DNA from: Zizania palustris
Lineage: Eukaryota > Streptophyta > Magnoliopsida > Poales > Poaceae
Length of the DNA stretch: 64,000 nucleotides
Direction: 5' to 3'
Assembly (NCBI GenBank): GCA_019279435.1
Contig: JAAALK010000123.1
Coordinates: forward strand, 1-64,000
Each line of letters opens with the position of its first letter. Position 1 is the stretch's first letter. This document shows positions 13,201 through 23,607 of this stretch, piece after piece. Made by a program: the position numbers and the translations under genes. The notes under the pieces were generated by a model. It was not told the origin of the DNA, searched no databases, and was given only the letters and a program-made list of their open reading frames with translations.

Positions 13201-13918
13201 CCTCGAAACTCTTCGGATTCCCCTTGCTTCGGTTGGTGGTTCGTCTCCTGGAGGCTTCGCGGATGATGACCTGCTGCGGCCGTCTTCGGAGGTGGCTTCG
13301 GCGTGGGAAGCTTTCCGATCAGTATGGAAGGCGGACCACAAGGTTGCTGCTAAGGCTTGGATCGACGAGGCCCGCCGGCAAAAGCAGGCCCAGGCGAAGC
13401 CACCACTCCCGACTTCGCCAGCGCCTTCGGTCCCAGCTCCGCCAACCGACCCGCAGGTCTAGCTGCTTAGGGCTGTTGTGTACCTGTGGTCTTGTAAACT
13501 TTGTTTAATTAATGAGAAAGTTATAAACAGTACTTGTCTTGGGTGTTCTTCTCTTTTTTAGGTTCTGTCATGCCCTTCGAGCCCTGACTTCGTACTTTTG
13601 GAAACTACTGCCGAGCTTCGAAAGGAGTGGGCAGTTCTTGAGAGTTTGAGGCCTTATCGCCGCTCTCGCTTTTCTGTTCCTCGCGGAGACGGGGGGGAAG
13701 TTACCCTTGAAGTACGAAGGGATGTTTTGTCCTACATTAAAGAGGAAGAACAGGAAGAGGGGTCTTCGTCCTCCGAGCCTGTTGACTGGTCCGACTCGGA
13801 GTATCAAGCTGGAAACCTTGCCGAGGGCCGGCTCCGAAAGGCTCTTGACGTGGGCCGAACTTCAGGAGGAGCAGAAGAAGCTGCAAGCCTCGAAGAAAAA
13901 GAGAAGTTCCCGGCCTAA
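10274..13918 (+). CDS. Antisense-encoded accessory gene of the Tat-like element (Transposase_28 / 'putative gypsy type transposon' family)
   Basis: The exons are 10274-11168, 11247-11897, 11983-12526, 12602-13456 and 13562-13918, with canonical borders and matching phases. The start MARTSHTT lies about 100 bases after a TATA box. Exon 1 holds the conserved block FEAFFEAGLGLPAVDF ... LVRLAVFEWALRAEGCEG, which matches what I know as the Pfam family 'Putative gypsy type transposon' (PF04195). Exons 2-3 are low-complexity, Pro/Ser/Glu-rich with basic patches (KKAGKQPAQKRAVK). Exon 4 is a long coiled coil (NRKVTALQTALDES ... EEAEAERVVLRAEVEKL). One frame slip is needed in exon 3 near 12345, in a GGGCC run. 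Grande-type elements carry such a gene opposite to pol. Its function is unknown. The last exon could instead be skipped, ending at TAG 13460-13462. Confidence 0.8.
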
Positions 13919-14202
13919 AAAGACTTCAAGCTCCGAAGGGCAAGTAGCCGCAGGGGTAGCTCTAGGGGTTGAAAGGGTCTCCGTTTTATTTGGGTCTAGA
14001 TAACAATTTTTCCTGATGTATGAATATAATACTTTAATGCGGAGTGTTTCGACAGCATGCTGTGTGACTCCTATCCTCCTACCCCTCTTGTGGGTGGCGG
14101 AGCTTTTATCTTATATAAGGGTTCGGTAGGCACAATGATTGCTTGAGCACCTGCATGCTTCGAATTTTTGCACATGTCACCATCGATAAGTTAGACAAAA
14201 AT

Positions 14203-14735
14203 TTAAAGTCCTTAGACTCTTCTACGGATCCTAACAAGCCGGAGCCTGGAATCCGTAGGTTGGCCACCTACGGCTCTTTTACAGATACTTCGCACCCGGA
14301 GGCTTGAAATTCTGTCTTGTTTAAAGTCCTTAGACTCTTCTACGGATCCTAACAAGCCGGAGCCTGGAATCCGTAGGTTGGCCACCTACGGCTCTTTTAC
14401 AGATACTTCGCACCCGGAGGCTTGAAATTCTGTCTTGTTTAAAGTCCTTAGACTCTTCTACGGATCCTAACAAGCCGGAGCCTGGAATCCGTAGGTTGGC
14501 CACCTACGGCTCTTTTACAGATACTTCGCACCCGGAGGCTTGAAATTCTGTCTTGTTTAAAGTCCTTAGACTCTTCTACGGATCCTAACAAGCCGGAGCC
14601 TGGAATCCGTAGGTTGGCCACCTACGGCTCTTTTACAGATACTTCGCACCCGGAGGCTTGAAATTCTGTCTTGTTTAAAGTCCTTAGACTCTTCTACGGA
14701 TCCTAACAAGCCGGAGCCTGGAATCCGTAGGTTGG
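14203..14735. repeat. 118-bp tandem repeat array, about 4.5 copies
   Basis: Copies start at 14203, 14321, 14439, 14557 and 14675, an exact 118-base period, and look identical. The last copy is cut at about 14735. Each unit contains an inverted pair, CCGTAGGTTGG and CCACCTACGG. The array lies between the 3' ends of the convergent pol and antisense genes, where Tat elements are known to hold variable tandem repeats. Confidence 0.97.
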
Positions 14736-14920
14736 CGGAGCCACTGAACCAATGGTTCGTAGCAAGCCCCTTGGGTTTTTCCGAAAAATGCTTGGCTCTG
14801 CTAACATCACCGACCTCCGAATGCGTCCATCCGGAGGGTTGGATGTTCGAAGGGCAAAACAAATCTCAACCCCTTATCTTTATTTATAAAAGGAGTGTTA
14901 CAAGTGATTACAAGGAAGCC

Positions 14921-17900
14921 TTAAGCATAATATCTCTTAAGGTGCTCCGCATGCCACGCATGTTTCAACTCTTCTCCTTCTAAATTAGCTAATTTAAACG
15001 AGCCGGGGCGACCTGAGCGTAAGATAACATATGGTCCTTCCCATTTGTTTCCTAGCTTCCCCGGAGCTATTACATTTCGTAATACTAGATGACCTGGTTT
15101 TAACTCAGTTAATTTGACTTTCGGGTCATACCATGTCTTTGTGTGCTCTTGGTACTTCGTCAGGTTGGCGACAGCTCGAAGCCTTGTTTCTTCCGACAAG
15201 TCTATTGAAGCACTCCGATCATCTTCGTCTTCGTGTTGAATTACGCGAAGTGACTCCCCTTTGAGCTCCGTAGGGGTCATGGCTTCGTCTCCGAAGAGCA
15301 ACCTGAATGGCGTGAAGCCGGTTGATCTAGTTTGCGTGGTTCGGATGGACCATAGAATTTTGGGTAGCTCTTCGACCCATAGGCCCTTGGCCAATCCGAC
15401 GATTCGGCGATTTAACCCGGAGAGGATATTCCCGTTGGCTCGCTCGACGGCTCCGTTGGATTGCGGATGTTGCACTGCTGCGAAGCATAGCTTAATGCCC
15501 AGTTCTTCACAGAATGTCTGGAAGGTATCAGCTTCGAACTGGGTCCCATTATCCACCGTTAATTCTCTGGGGACTCCGAACCTGCATATAATATTCTGCC
15601 AGAAGAACCTTTGCACATTCTTTGATGTGATGGCTGGTAACGGCTCTGCTTCCACCCATTTTGAGAAGTATTCTATTGCTACGACCGCAAATTTCAATCC
15701 GCCTTTTGCTGGTGGGAAAGGGCCTATGAGGTCCATGCCCCATCTAGCCATCGGCCATACTGGGGCAATAACTTGGAGTTGAGCTGGCGGGCGATGGCTC
15801 CTTCGGCCCATCCATTGGCAGCCTTGGCACGTCCGAACTAGGTCTTCGGCGTCTCTGACGATCGTCGACCAATAAAAACCTTGCCGGAGCGTCTTGCCTG
15901 CTAGTGCTCTGGGAGCTAGATGACTTCCGCACAACCCCTCGTGTATGCCTCGAAGTATGTCTTGTCCTTCAGGTTGAGAGATGCATCGAAGCAGTGGTGA
16001 GCATACTCCGGCTTTATATAGTACTTCCCCAATAAGTTTGTAATTTCGAGCTCTCGTTTGCACTCTTCGAGCTTCTTGGCCTTCCGAAGGATCATTGCTA
16101 CCTTGCAACATAGTTATTATTGGAGTTCGCCAATCCGTAGCTTCAATACACATTACTTCTGACGAGGGTATTTGGTCAGCTGCTGGCTGCTCTAATTCTT
16201 CATAGAAAGCGCCCTCCGGGAGGTCTACTGCTCCTGCTGCGGCCTTTGCAAGAATATCTGCAAGTTGATTCTCTGCTCGCGGTATGCTTCGAACTGTAAA
16301 CCCTTTGAATGCTGCTTCTGCCTTGCGGATTTCTTGAAGGTATTGCGCGAGATGTGGGTTTTTTGCTTGGAAGCTTTTATCAATATGTCCCGCGACGACT
16401 TGGGAATCTGTCTTGATCATTATCCTTGTAGCTCCGAGTGCTTTAGCCTTTCGGAGGCCTAGCAAGATTCCTTCATACTCGGCGACGTTATTAGTGGTTC
16501 GAAAGTTAAGCCTTGCAGAGTACATTGCCTTTTGTCCTGATGGTGAGAAGATTACTGCCCCTGCTCCGGCACCTGATGCTTGATAGGCCCCGTCGGAGAA
16601 TATTGTCCAGAAACCGTCGGAGGGTTCTTCCGGAGTCCATACTGCAGATGGAGTCCACTCTGCTACGAAATCTGCTATAATTTGAGATTTAACGGCCGTC
16701 CTTGCTGTGAAGGAGATTTCGAAGGGTGCTAACTCGACTGCCCACTTTCCAACCCTGCCTGTGGAATCTTTGTTTCGGAGCATATCTCCAAGAGGATACG
16801 ATGTGGGGACAATAAGGTTATGTGCCAAGAAATAATGCATTAGCTTTCGTGAGGCCATTACTAAAGCATAAACAAACTTTTCAAGCTCGGAGTATCTGAT
16901 CTTGGCTCCTGATAATGCCTCCGAGACAAAATAAATTGGGTTTTGTACCAGCTTGTCCTTGAGCTCGACTTCTCGGACTAGTACTGCGCTTACTGCTGAC
17001 CCCGTCGCTGCAAGGTATAAAAGCAATGCTTCCCCTGGAAGAGGAACAGTTAAGGTTGATAATGTTCCAAGGTAGGCTTTTATCTCTTCGAAGCTCTTTT
17101 GGCACTCCGGCGTCCAGCTGAAGCTTTCGGAGCCTTTGAGTGCCTTGAAAATTGGGAGGCTTCGCTCTGCCGATCTGGACAGGAACCTGCTGAGTGCTGC
17201 TAGCCTTCCTGCTAGCTTCTGTACTTGCTTCAAATTTTCAGGTGGGGCCATTCTTTGCAGTGCACTTATTTGCGTTGGGCTGGCTTCGATCCCCCTGCTC
17301 GAAACTAAGTACCCTAGCAGCTTCCCTGCTTGTGCCCCGAATATACATTTTTCGGGATTGAGGCGTACTCCACATGCTCGGAGGCTCTCAAAAGTTTCAT
17401 CTAAGTCTATGCTATGCTGATGCTTTTGAGCACTTTTTATTACAATATCGTCCATGTAGGCTTCGACATTGCGGCCTATCTGATGGCCTAAAGCTTTAGC
17501 TATTAAGCGAGAAAATGTGGCTCCGGCATTCCGTAAACCAAACGGCATTCTCACATAGCAGAATACTCCTGAAGGAGTTATGAAACTTTTCTTGGCCTCG
17601 TCTTCTTTCTTCAGCCATATTTGATGGTACCCGGAGTATGCATCGAGGAAGCTTAATAGTTCGGAGCCGGCTGTGGAATCTATTAATTGATCTATTCGGG
17701 GCATTGGGTAGGGGTCTCGCGGGCATGCTTTATTTAGTGATGTGAAGTCAATACACATGCGCCATTTGCTGGAATCCTTCTTCCTTTCAAAACAGGGTTG
17801 GCCAACCACTCGGTATGGGCCACTTCCCTGATAATGCCAGCTTTTAACAATTTTTCTACTTCGGCCTTGGCTAAATTTGCTCTTTCTGTTGATAGCTTCC

Positions 17901-17995
17901 GGAGCCCCTGGCGCACTGGCTTGGCCTTCGGGTTGACGAGCAGACTGTGCTCGATGATGCTTCGGTCGACCCCCGTGATATCTTCGTCGGTCCAA
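14921..17995 (-). CDS. pol of the Tat-like element: reverse transcriptase, dual RNase H, integrase
   Basis: This open frame has 1024 codons; the genuine pol part starts near residue 70. Reverse transcriptase follows with LDAYSGYHQI at about 117 and the catalytic YMDD at 180-183. The first RNase H (about 290-440) is degenerate. A second, archaeal-like RNase H (about 463-590) keeps FSDGAY, AEYEG and KTDSQ, which supports Tat lineage. Integrase has an HHCC zinc finger (about 684-727) and the DDE residues D754 (GMDLIGP), D814 (TVDNGTQ) and E850 (GAVERANG), and ends near HAEHLKRYYA. The domain series is complete and uninterrupted. It is expressed from the 5' LTR as part of gag-pol and makes and integrates the cDNA. 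Confidence 0.93.
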   Translation of the reverse strand: MDRRRYHGGRPKHHRAQSARQPEGQASAPGAPEAINRKSKFSQGRSRKIVKSWHYQGSGPYRVVGQPCFERKKDSSKWRMCIDFTSLNKACPRDPYPMPRIDQLIDSTAGSELLSFLDAYSGYHQIWLKKEDEAKKSFITPSGVFCYVRMPFGLRNAGATFSRLIAKALGHQIGRNVEAYMDDIVIKSAQKHQHSIDLDETFESLRACGVRLNPEKCIFGAQAGKLLGYLVSSRGIEASPTQISALQRMAPPENLKQVQKLAGRLAALSRFLSRSAERSLPIFKALKGSESFSWTPECQKSFEEIKAYLGTLSTLTVPLPGEALLLYLAATGSAVSAVLVREVELKDKLVQNPIYFVSEALSGAKIRYSELEKFVYALVMASRKLMHYFLAHNLIVPTSYPLGDMLRNKDSTGRVGKWAVELAPFEISFTARTAVKSQIIADFVAEWTPSAVWTPEEPSDGFWTIFSDGAYQASGAGAGAVIFSPSGQKAMYSARLNFRTTNNVAEYEGILLGLRKAKALGATRIMIKTDSQVVAGHIDKSFQAKNPHLAQYLQEIRKAEAAFKGFTVRSIPRAENQLADILAKAAAGAVDLPEGAFYEELEQPAADQIPSSEVMCIEATDWRTPIITMLQGSNDPSEGQEARRVQTRARNYKLIGEVLYKAGVCSPLLRCISQPEGQDILRGIHEGLCGSHLAPRALAGKTLRQGFYWSTIVRDAEDLVRTCQGCQWMGRRSHRPPAQLQVIAPVWPMARWGMDLIGPFPPAKGGLKFAVVAIEYFSKWVEAEPLPAITSKNVQRFFWQNIICRFGVPRELTVDNGTQFEADTFQTFCEELGIKLCFAAVQHPQSNGAVERANGNILSGLNRRIVGLAKGLWVEELPKILWSIRTTQTRSTGFTPFRLLFGDEAMTPTELKGESLRVIQHEDEDDRSASIDLSEETRLRAVANLTKYQEHTKTWYDPKVKLTELKPGHLVLRNVIAPGKLGNKWEGPYVILRSGRPGSFKLANLEGEELKHAWHAEHLKRYYA

Positions 17996-19014
17996 GCAAA
18001 CATGTCTAAATTCTTCTTGACGACTTCTTCTAATGAGGCGGTTATCTCCGGAGATAGCCCCTTGCCGAATTTTATTGGGTATTCTTTGCCGTCTTCTGAG
18101 ATTATTCTTGTCTCGACATCACCCTCCGGGCTTGGTTTGAGCGAGGATCCCTTCGGGGGGCTCAAGGCTTCTGGTACTTCTTCGGCGCTCTCCGCCACAT
18201 TGTGCACTTGTCGAGGGTCCAATGGCTGCCCGTGGCCATATTCTGTCCTTCTGGCTACAGCTTGGTCTCCTGAAATAGTGAGCACTCCACCTTGTGTGGG
18301 CATTTTGAGACAAAGGTAGTTGTGATGAGCTATAGCCCCGAATTGGTTTAACATCCCTCGTCCGAAGATAGCATTGTAGGCGTAAGGGGCATCCACCACG
18401 TCGAAAATCACCTCCTCTACTCGGGCCAGCGGCCCCTCTCCGAAGGCAACCTCGAGTCCTATTTGGCCGAGGGCATCGAGAGGCGGTCCTGAGAACCCTT
18501 GAAGTGGCCGGGCTGCAGGGAGTAGATGCTTCCGGGGTATGCACATCTGGTCGAAGGCTTGAACGAAGAGTATATCTGCGGAGCTTCCACCGTCCACCAG
18601 GATCCTCCGAACATCAGCCCCTGCTATATCGGCAGAGATGACTAATGGGTCGGCATGGGGAAACTTCACCCCTACTGCATCGCTGGCTGTGAATGAGATG
18701 GGTACACGGGACCATTCTGGCATCCCTTCAGCGGAACTTGAAGTCCCAATGTGCCCAACTTCTCGGACGTACTCACGGCGCTGTCTCTTGGACATGCTGC
18801 CGAGGGTCCCTCCTCCGGAGATGGGTAGGACCACTCTTTTGCCGCGGTCTTGCGGATCTTCGTGCCTTGGTGGTGGCATAATACTGGCCACCGGTAGCCG
18901 TATAGGGGCTTCGAGGGCACCGGCTCGGGCCACAGTTTGAACAGGCTCCGATCGTGCCGCAGGTGGAACCCGGTCCGAAGTACCCCTCCTGGTATTTCGG
19001 GTCGATGTATTCAC
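17786..19014 (-). CDS. Protease region of the Tat-like element
   Basis: A 426-aa open frame carries SKRQRREYVREVGHIG and then the retroviral-type aspartic protease core ILVDGGSSADILF, in which the active site reads DGGSS; Tat elements often have this in place of DTGA. It continues to a linker with SPEITASLEEVVKKNLDMFAWT and VNPKAKPVRQ, which leads into the reverse transcriptase. The frame is lost at about 17789-17792, at a run of four A on the plus strand, exactly where reverse-transcriptase homology continues in the next frame. It also overlaps the out-of-frame gag end at about 18990-19014. Confidence 0.85.
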
Positions 19015-20340
19015 CCCGAAGGGTTAATATCGTCTTGCAGTCTTTCGTGTCATGGCTTCTATTATCGCCATGCACGCAGCAAAAATGACTCTGGCGCCTT
19101 CCAGGCACCCTTTCTTGAGGTACTGACGGCCCAGCCTTAAAATTTTTTACCTGCTGGAAACTGGCCGGTGCCTTCGAAGCTGAAGGTGCAATGTTTAGTA
19201 CTTCCGAACGGAAATGCTTTTTTCCTCGCCTATACTCGCTAGGGCGGCTGTCTTGTGGAGGTTGTGGCGGAGCGGTGGCCTCTGGCTCCCTTTTGACTTC
19301 CCGGAGGGTGGGTAGTGCTGCCTCAGCTCGCCGAAGGCATCCTTCCTCTGCCTTGGCATATTGTTCGAAGTATGCCATGAGCTGTGCTACGGATGTTACC
19401 GGCTTCCGATGGAGTTTGCTGAGGAGGTCGGGGTTCAGCACCCCTTCTCGGGCAGCATCAACTACCGAAGAGGTAGTAAGGCCCTTGATCTGTGACTTGG
19501 TGTGGGCGAAGCGTGTAAAGTATTCTCGGAGGGTTTCTCCTTCCCGCTGCTTTACTTGAACAAACTTCCCGTGGACATCGGGGCCACGAAAGTGCCTTGG
19601 AAGTTGCTCACGAACTTCTTTTTGAGTAGTTCCCATGACTTGATCGATCCTGGTTTTAGGGACCAGAACCACCGGAGCGCCACACCTTCGAGAGCAAGTG
19701 GGAAGCATTTTGCCATGGTGCTTCGTACCCCTCCGCTTGCTTCTATAGCTAGGGCGTACGAGCGGGCGAACTCCCCGGGGTCCGATCCCCCGGAGTACTT
19801 GTGCAGCTTCGAGGCCTTGAACTTGGGGTCGAAAGGCACTCTCTGTAGATCAGGGTGCAATGGAGACTCATTGTCGAAGGACGCATTCTCGGCCTCCTCT
19901 TGGACTTGTATAACTTCTGGGGGGTTGTGGCCTCCATCGTCTAGAGGCCCTCTTGGAGTTTCAGTGGAAGCTTGAGTGCGGAGTCTGTCGGCGGCTTCCT
20001 GCCTCCATCTGGACACCTCCTCCTGAAGCCTGGCTAGCTGCGTAGCCTCGGTCTCGGAGGGCCTTCGCCTTCGTCGGAGGGAACTTCAGGGTCTGGCTTG
20101 CTGCGTAGTCGGTCTGAAGCATTGTAGGGGGGGTAGAGGGCCCCGAGGCGCTCGACGCCCATCGGTTCCGGCAGGAACCGTCGGATTAGCTGAGGGTCCG
20201 GCTCCGTTGGTCCGAGGGGACCTTCGAAGGGGACCTGTAGCCTGACCACGCTTTGGAGGCATGGTTAGTCGATGAGGTGTCTTGGAAATGGAAGGCTTCG
20301 AACGACTCGAGGGGGTCGAGGGAAGGCCTTCGGGCTCCAC
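18990..20340 (-). pseudogene. gag of the Tat-like element, frame-broken
   Basis: The N-terminal part reads MPPKRGQATGPLRRSPRT in one frame and continues in two others before reaching a clear capsid region (FKASKLHKYSGGSDPGEFAR, LEGVALRWFWSLKPGSIKSW). After a break at about 19568-19570, in a run of three C on the plus strand, it goes on as KQREGETLREYFTRFAHTK. A conserved CCVHGDNRSHDTKDC segment stands where a zinc knuckle is usual. This is the structural protein of the virus-like particle. At least two frame switches are visible (about 20060 and 19570), and a third near 19000 separates it from protease. Because the LTRs are identical, the breaks may be sequence errors; they are not proof that the element is dead. 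Confidence 0.8.
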
Positions 20341-20451
20341 TAAGAAGCCCTTAACTGAAGGGTGCGCGGAATCTCAGGATTCCGAGGCTCCCCCCGTAAG
20401 TTTTCTTCAGAGTGCAGTTAGCAGTAGAGAACAAGCTTTTAGAACTTGGAT

Positions 20452-20469
20452 CCCCACGGACGGCGCCAA
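20452..20469 (-). other. Primer-binding site of the Tat-like element
   Basis: One base inside the 5' LTR the minus strand reads TGGCGCCGTCCGTGGGG. It opens with TGG, the complement of a tRNA CCA end, and resembles the complement of plant tRNA-Asp with a few mismatches. It is not the initiator-Met type. The tRNA assignment is tentative. Confidence 0.6.
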
Positions 20470-20470
20470 C

Positions 20471-20955
20471 TGTTGGTGTAAAAGTCACACCAACAGGTTC
20501 TTAGTAGTTAAGAACGGACAAACAAGAGGTTTGTGTTTTTAGGACAAACTTGAGCCTCCGTAAAGGATAACAACTCAAGAGGTCCGAATATGTGTATTTG
20601 AACCACTGGTTCTGGATCCCTCATACAAGGTACAAAGGGGGGTATTTATAGGGAGAAAGGTTTAAGGAATAGACCTATTTACCCTTATATTACAAATGAC
20701 CTTCAGTATTATAAACAAGGTTATACACGGTAAAGTGCTGCAGGGTAGATGGATAAGCAGGGCATCCAATCAGTCACGTCTTCCTGCTTCGAAGCCTCCT
20801 CTCTCCCTTCGGAGGGTCCTCCGAGACTTCACATCGTGGCACCCTTCGAACGTGCTGACGTATCATTGAGCATTAGTCGACCATCTTCGGGACCTTCTTA
20901 GAGCCTTCGGAGGGTTAACCTTTAAGTCCTGGAAATGAAGTAATTTCCCCCAACA
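20471..20955 (-). repeat. 5' LTR of the Tat-like element
   Basis: It is 485 bp with TG/CA ends, followed by the target duplication ACCTC. On the minus strand it precedes the primer-binding site and gag. Confidence 0.95.
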
Positions 20956-22871
20956 ACCTCCTTAAGAGCCGAGTAGGTAAGGTTGGGCATTCGGTTTTTT
21001 CAGTAGAATCGGTTAAGTTCTTACGATTTATAAAATCAGTTTTTAGAAAACACAAACTGATTAACATGTTAAAATAAAAAATGAACTGAAAAAACTTCAT
21101 GGGGATGGCGAAGAGCGCCAGTCAGCCTACGGTGAGCGGCCTACGGCGTTGGCGCGACGGTGACAAGAGGACGGGCGGGCGGCATTGGTGGCATCAGGAC
21201 GATGATGGCGGGCCAACGAGCAAAGGTGTTAGCGGCGCGCGCGTCCACGCGACGAGGCGGATGGGCTACGACGGTCATGCGTCCACGTGACGAGGCGGGC
21301 AGATGACGACTACTGTTGCCTGCACATCCATGTGATGGGGTGGCTCGGGCGGCGGCGGATGCTGCATCCCGCGCTAGAGTAGGGACTTGGGTCGTGTCGT
21401 GCTAGCATGGCATGGCCCGACGGGCCTCCGTGCCTAATTGGGCCAGCCGACACGACACGTCTGGTTTGGTGGGCAGGGCGGGCTAGCACGCAGCAGCAAA
21501 AAATAGGCCCAGGCACGGCCCACAGGCACGGTGGGCCTAGATGGGCCGTACCGGCCCAAGCACGACCCAACATACCACTTTATTTAATTAGAGAAAAAAT
21601 ACTTATAGTCGTAGTAAATAAAGTTACATACACACATATTAATTTTTACCGAATATTTTTTTGCATTTTTGTAGATTCGCTTGCTATTTTTAATATGTTA
21701 AAATTGTTTATAAGAAATAAATTGAAAGAGGTAAAAATTGAATTGCAAGTGCTTTAAATAATGAACCAAAAATTATTTAAAAAAAGCTTATTCATGTTTG
21801 TGAGTACATTTTTAGTTATTATCCACTAAATTGAAATCTATTTTAAAAAACTAAGTTGCAATGGATAATGTGAAGCTTAATAATTTTTTAATTCTAAAAA
21901 AATCAACTAAATTCTAAAAAATATGAGACCTGTCATAGTGTTATGATATGATATATAGATGTTATGATAAAAAATTAAAAATATTTTGAAAAAATTATCA
22001 CATACGATATTAAGAAAGCTCAAGATTCTCTTAAAAACAATATGATTTAAAGAAGGAATGTATTGGATTTAAAGCAAATTGATGGTTAAATCTTCTTTTC
22101 ATATTAAAACTTTTTCTACGATCAAAATGCAACATATATTATCTCATGTAAATTTTTTGTATTTTTTTAGATCAGTTTACTGTTTTTAATTTATTAAGTG
22201 TGTTTCTAGGATTTAGATTGAAATACATCAAATTTGAAATGCAAGTGTATGAAATAATAAACCAAACTTTGTAGAAAAATCATGTTCACATTTTTTTAGT
22301 CTATTTTTAGTCCGTACCCCCTAAATTGAAAGAAATTTTGAAAAATCAAGGTTGCGACATTCTATTGGCAATATAGAGCTTAATGGTTTTTTAATTCAAA
22401 AAAATCAAATAAGGTCTAAAACAGACGAGATTTTTTATAGTGGTATTATATGATATGTAGATGGTTTGATAAAAAATTAAAAATATTTTGAAAAAATTAG
22501 CACATAGAATGTTAAGAAAGTTAGATATTCTCCAAAGATGAATTATAATTTAAAGAATGAATATGTTATGTTTGACCTGCAAGTGAATTAAATAAAAAAT
22601 TCATAATATTAAGAAAAATAAAATATATATTGTTCTATGTGTAATCATAGAACATCTCCAAATTTCAAAAAATATTCATCTCTTATTTTTATTCATCTTT
22701 TATCTTTTTATTTTATTTCTTTCTTTTATATTCACATTTCTGTTAAAATTGCAGTAAAACTGATATGTTTTAATCTTTAAAATATCTGTTTCTAAATATA
22801 AAATAATTTTATTTTCTTTTAATTTAATTTTTCTTTCTTTTCCTTTCTTTTCTTTTTTTCTCTCTTTCTTA

Positions 22872-23607
22872 GGGTCTGTTTGGGACTACTCCACTCCCTT
22901 AAAATTTGCTCCACTCCACGAAATTCACTTAGAATCAGATCTAGAGTGGATTTGCTGCTCCACTGTGGAGTATTTACACTTGTTCGGCTTGCGGAGGGAA
23001 TTCAGATTCAAGAATGGTAAATTTGGTAGGAATGTACTATTTTACCGCGGAGTTTATTCATAAATATCCAATTATATTATTTTTCATATCCATTGCGTGA
23101 AACATATTAAATTACTACTCCCTCCATTAACTTTTAAATAACGTCATTGACTTTTATCACAAACTTTGATCATTCGTCTTATCAAAAAAATATGCAAAAA
23201 TATAAGTTATACTCGAAAGTACCTTCAACAATAAAACAAATTATAACAGAATAAATGATATTTCAATTTTTTTGAAAAAGACGAATAATCAAAGTTTGTG
23301 ATAAAAGTCAACGATATCATTTAAAAGTTAATATAAATAGTATTAAATGAAGAAGTAATAAATATCAGCTAAAAAGTGAATCGATAAGTTTATAATGGCA
23401 TTGGTGGGTAAATTACCTCGAACTCCACATTTTGTTTTAAAAACTGAATCTGCGGAGCACCTCCTAAGGTACTCCACAAAAAAACGTGGAGTGGAGTCGT
23501 GGATCTGCATTTTTCGCGGATCCAAAAATCGAGATCTGAACCTGTTTGGCTAGTCGTTTGTGGAGTGGAGCTATAAAATGTGGAGTAGAGTAGTCCCAAA
23601 CAGGACC
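22872..23607. mobile_element. Tourist-like (PIF/Harbinger) element with TTA target duplication
   Basis: The terminal inverted repeats read GGGTCTGTTTGGGACTACTC and, inverted, GGTCCTGTTTGGGACTACTC. TTA flanks both sides (22869-22871 and 23608-23610). It is 736 bp with no transposase. A Stowaway-like MITE is inserted within it at about 23118-23340. Confidence 0.85.
23118..23340. mobile_element. Stowaway-like MITE nested in the Tourist-like element
   Basis: It starts CTCCCTCCATTAAC after a TA. The inner inverted segments GACTTTTATCACAAACTTTG and CAAAGTTTGTGATAAAAGTC are perfect complements. The right terminus is decayed. Confidence 0.75.

Larger units (their letters stand above)
9205..20955 (-). 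mobile_element. Full-length Tat-lineage Ty3/gypsy LTR retrotransposon
   Basis: The element has 485-bp LTRs at both ends with TGTTG...CAACA termini and a perfect 5-bp target duplication, ACCTC, at 9200-9204 and 20956-20960. The coding order on the minus strand is gag, protease, reverse transcriptase, a degenerate then an intact RNase H, and integrase. The plus strand carries an additional spliced gene near the 3' LTR. A second RNase H, an antisense extra gene and a tandem-repeat block before the 3' LTR are traits of the Tat group (for example Grande and Retand). The LTRs look identical over their whole length, so insertion was very recent. The gag-protease part has several frame breaks; pol is open. 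Confidence 0.95.
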
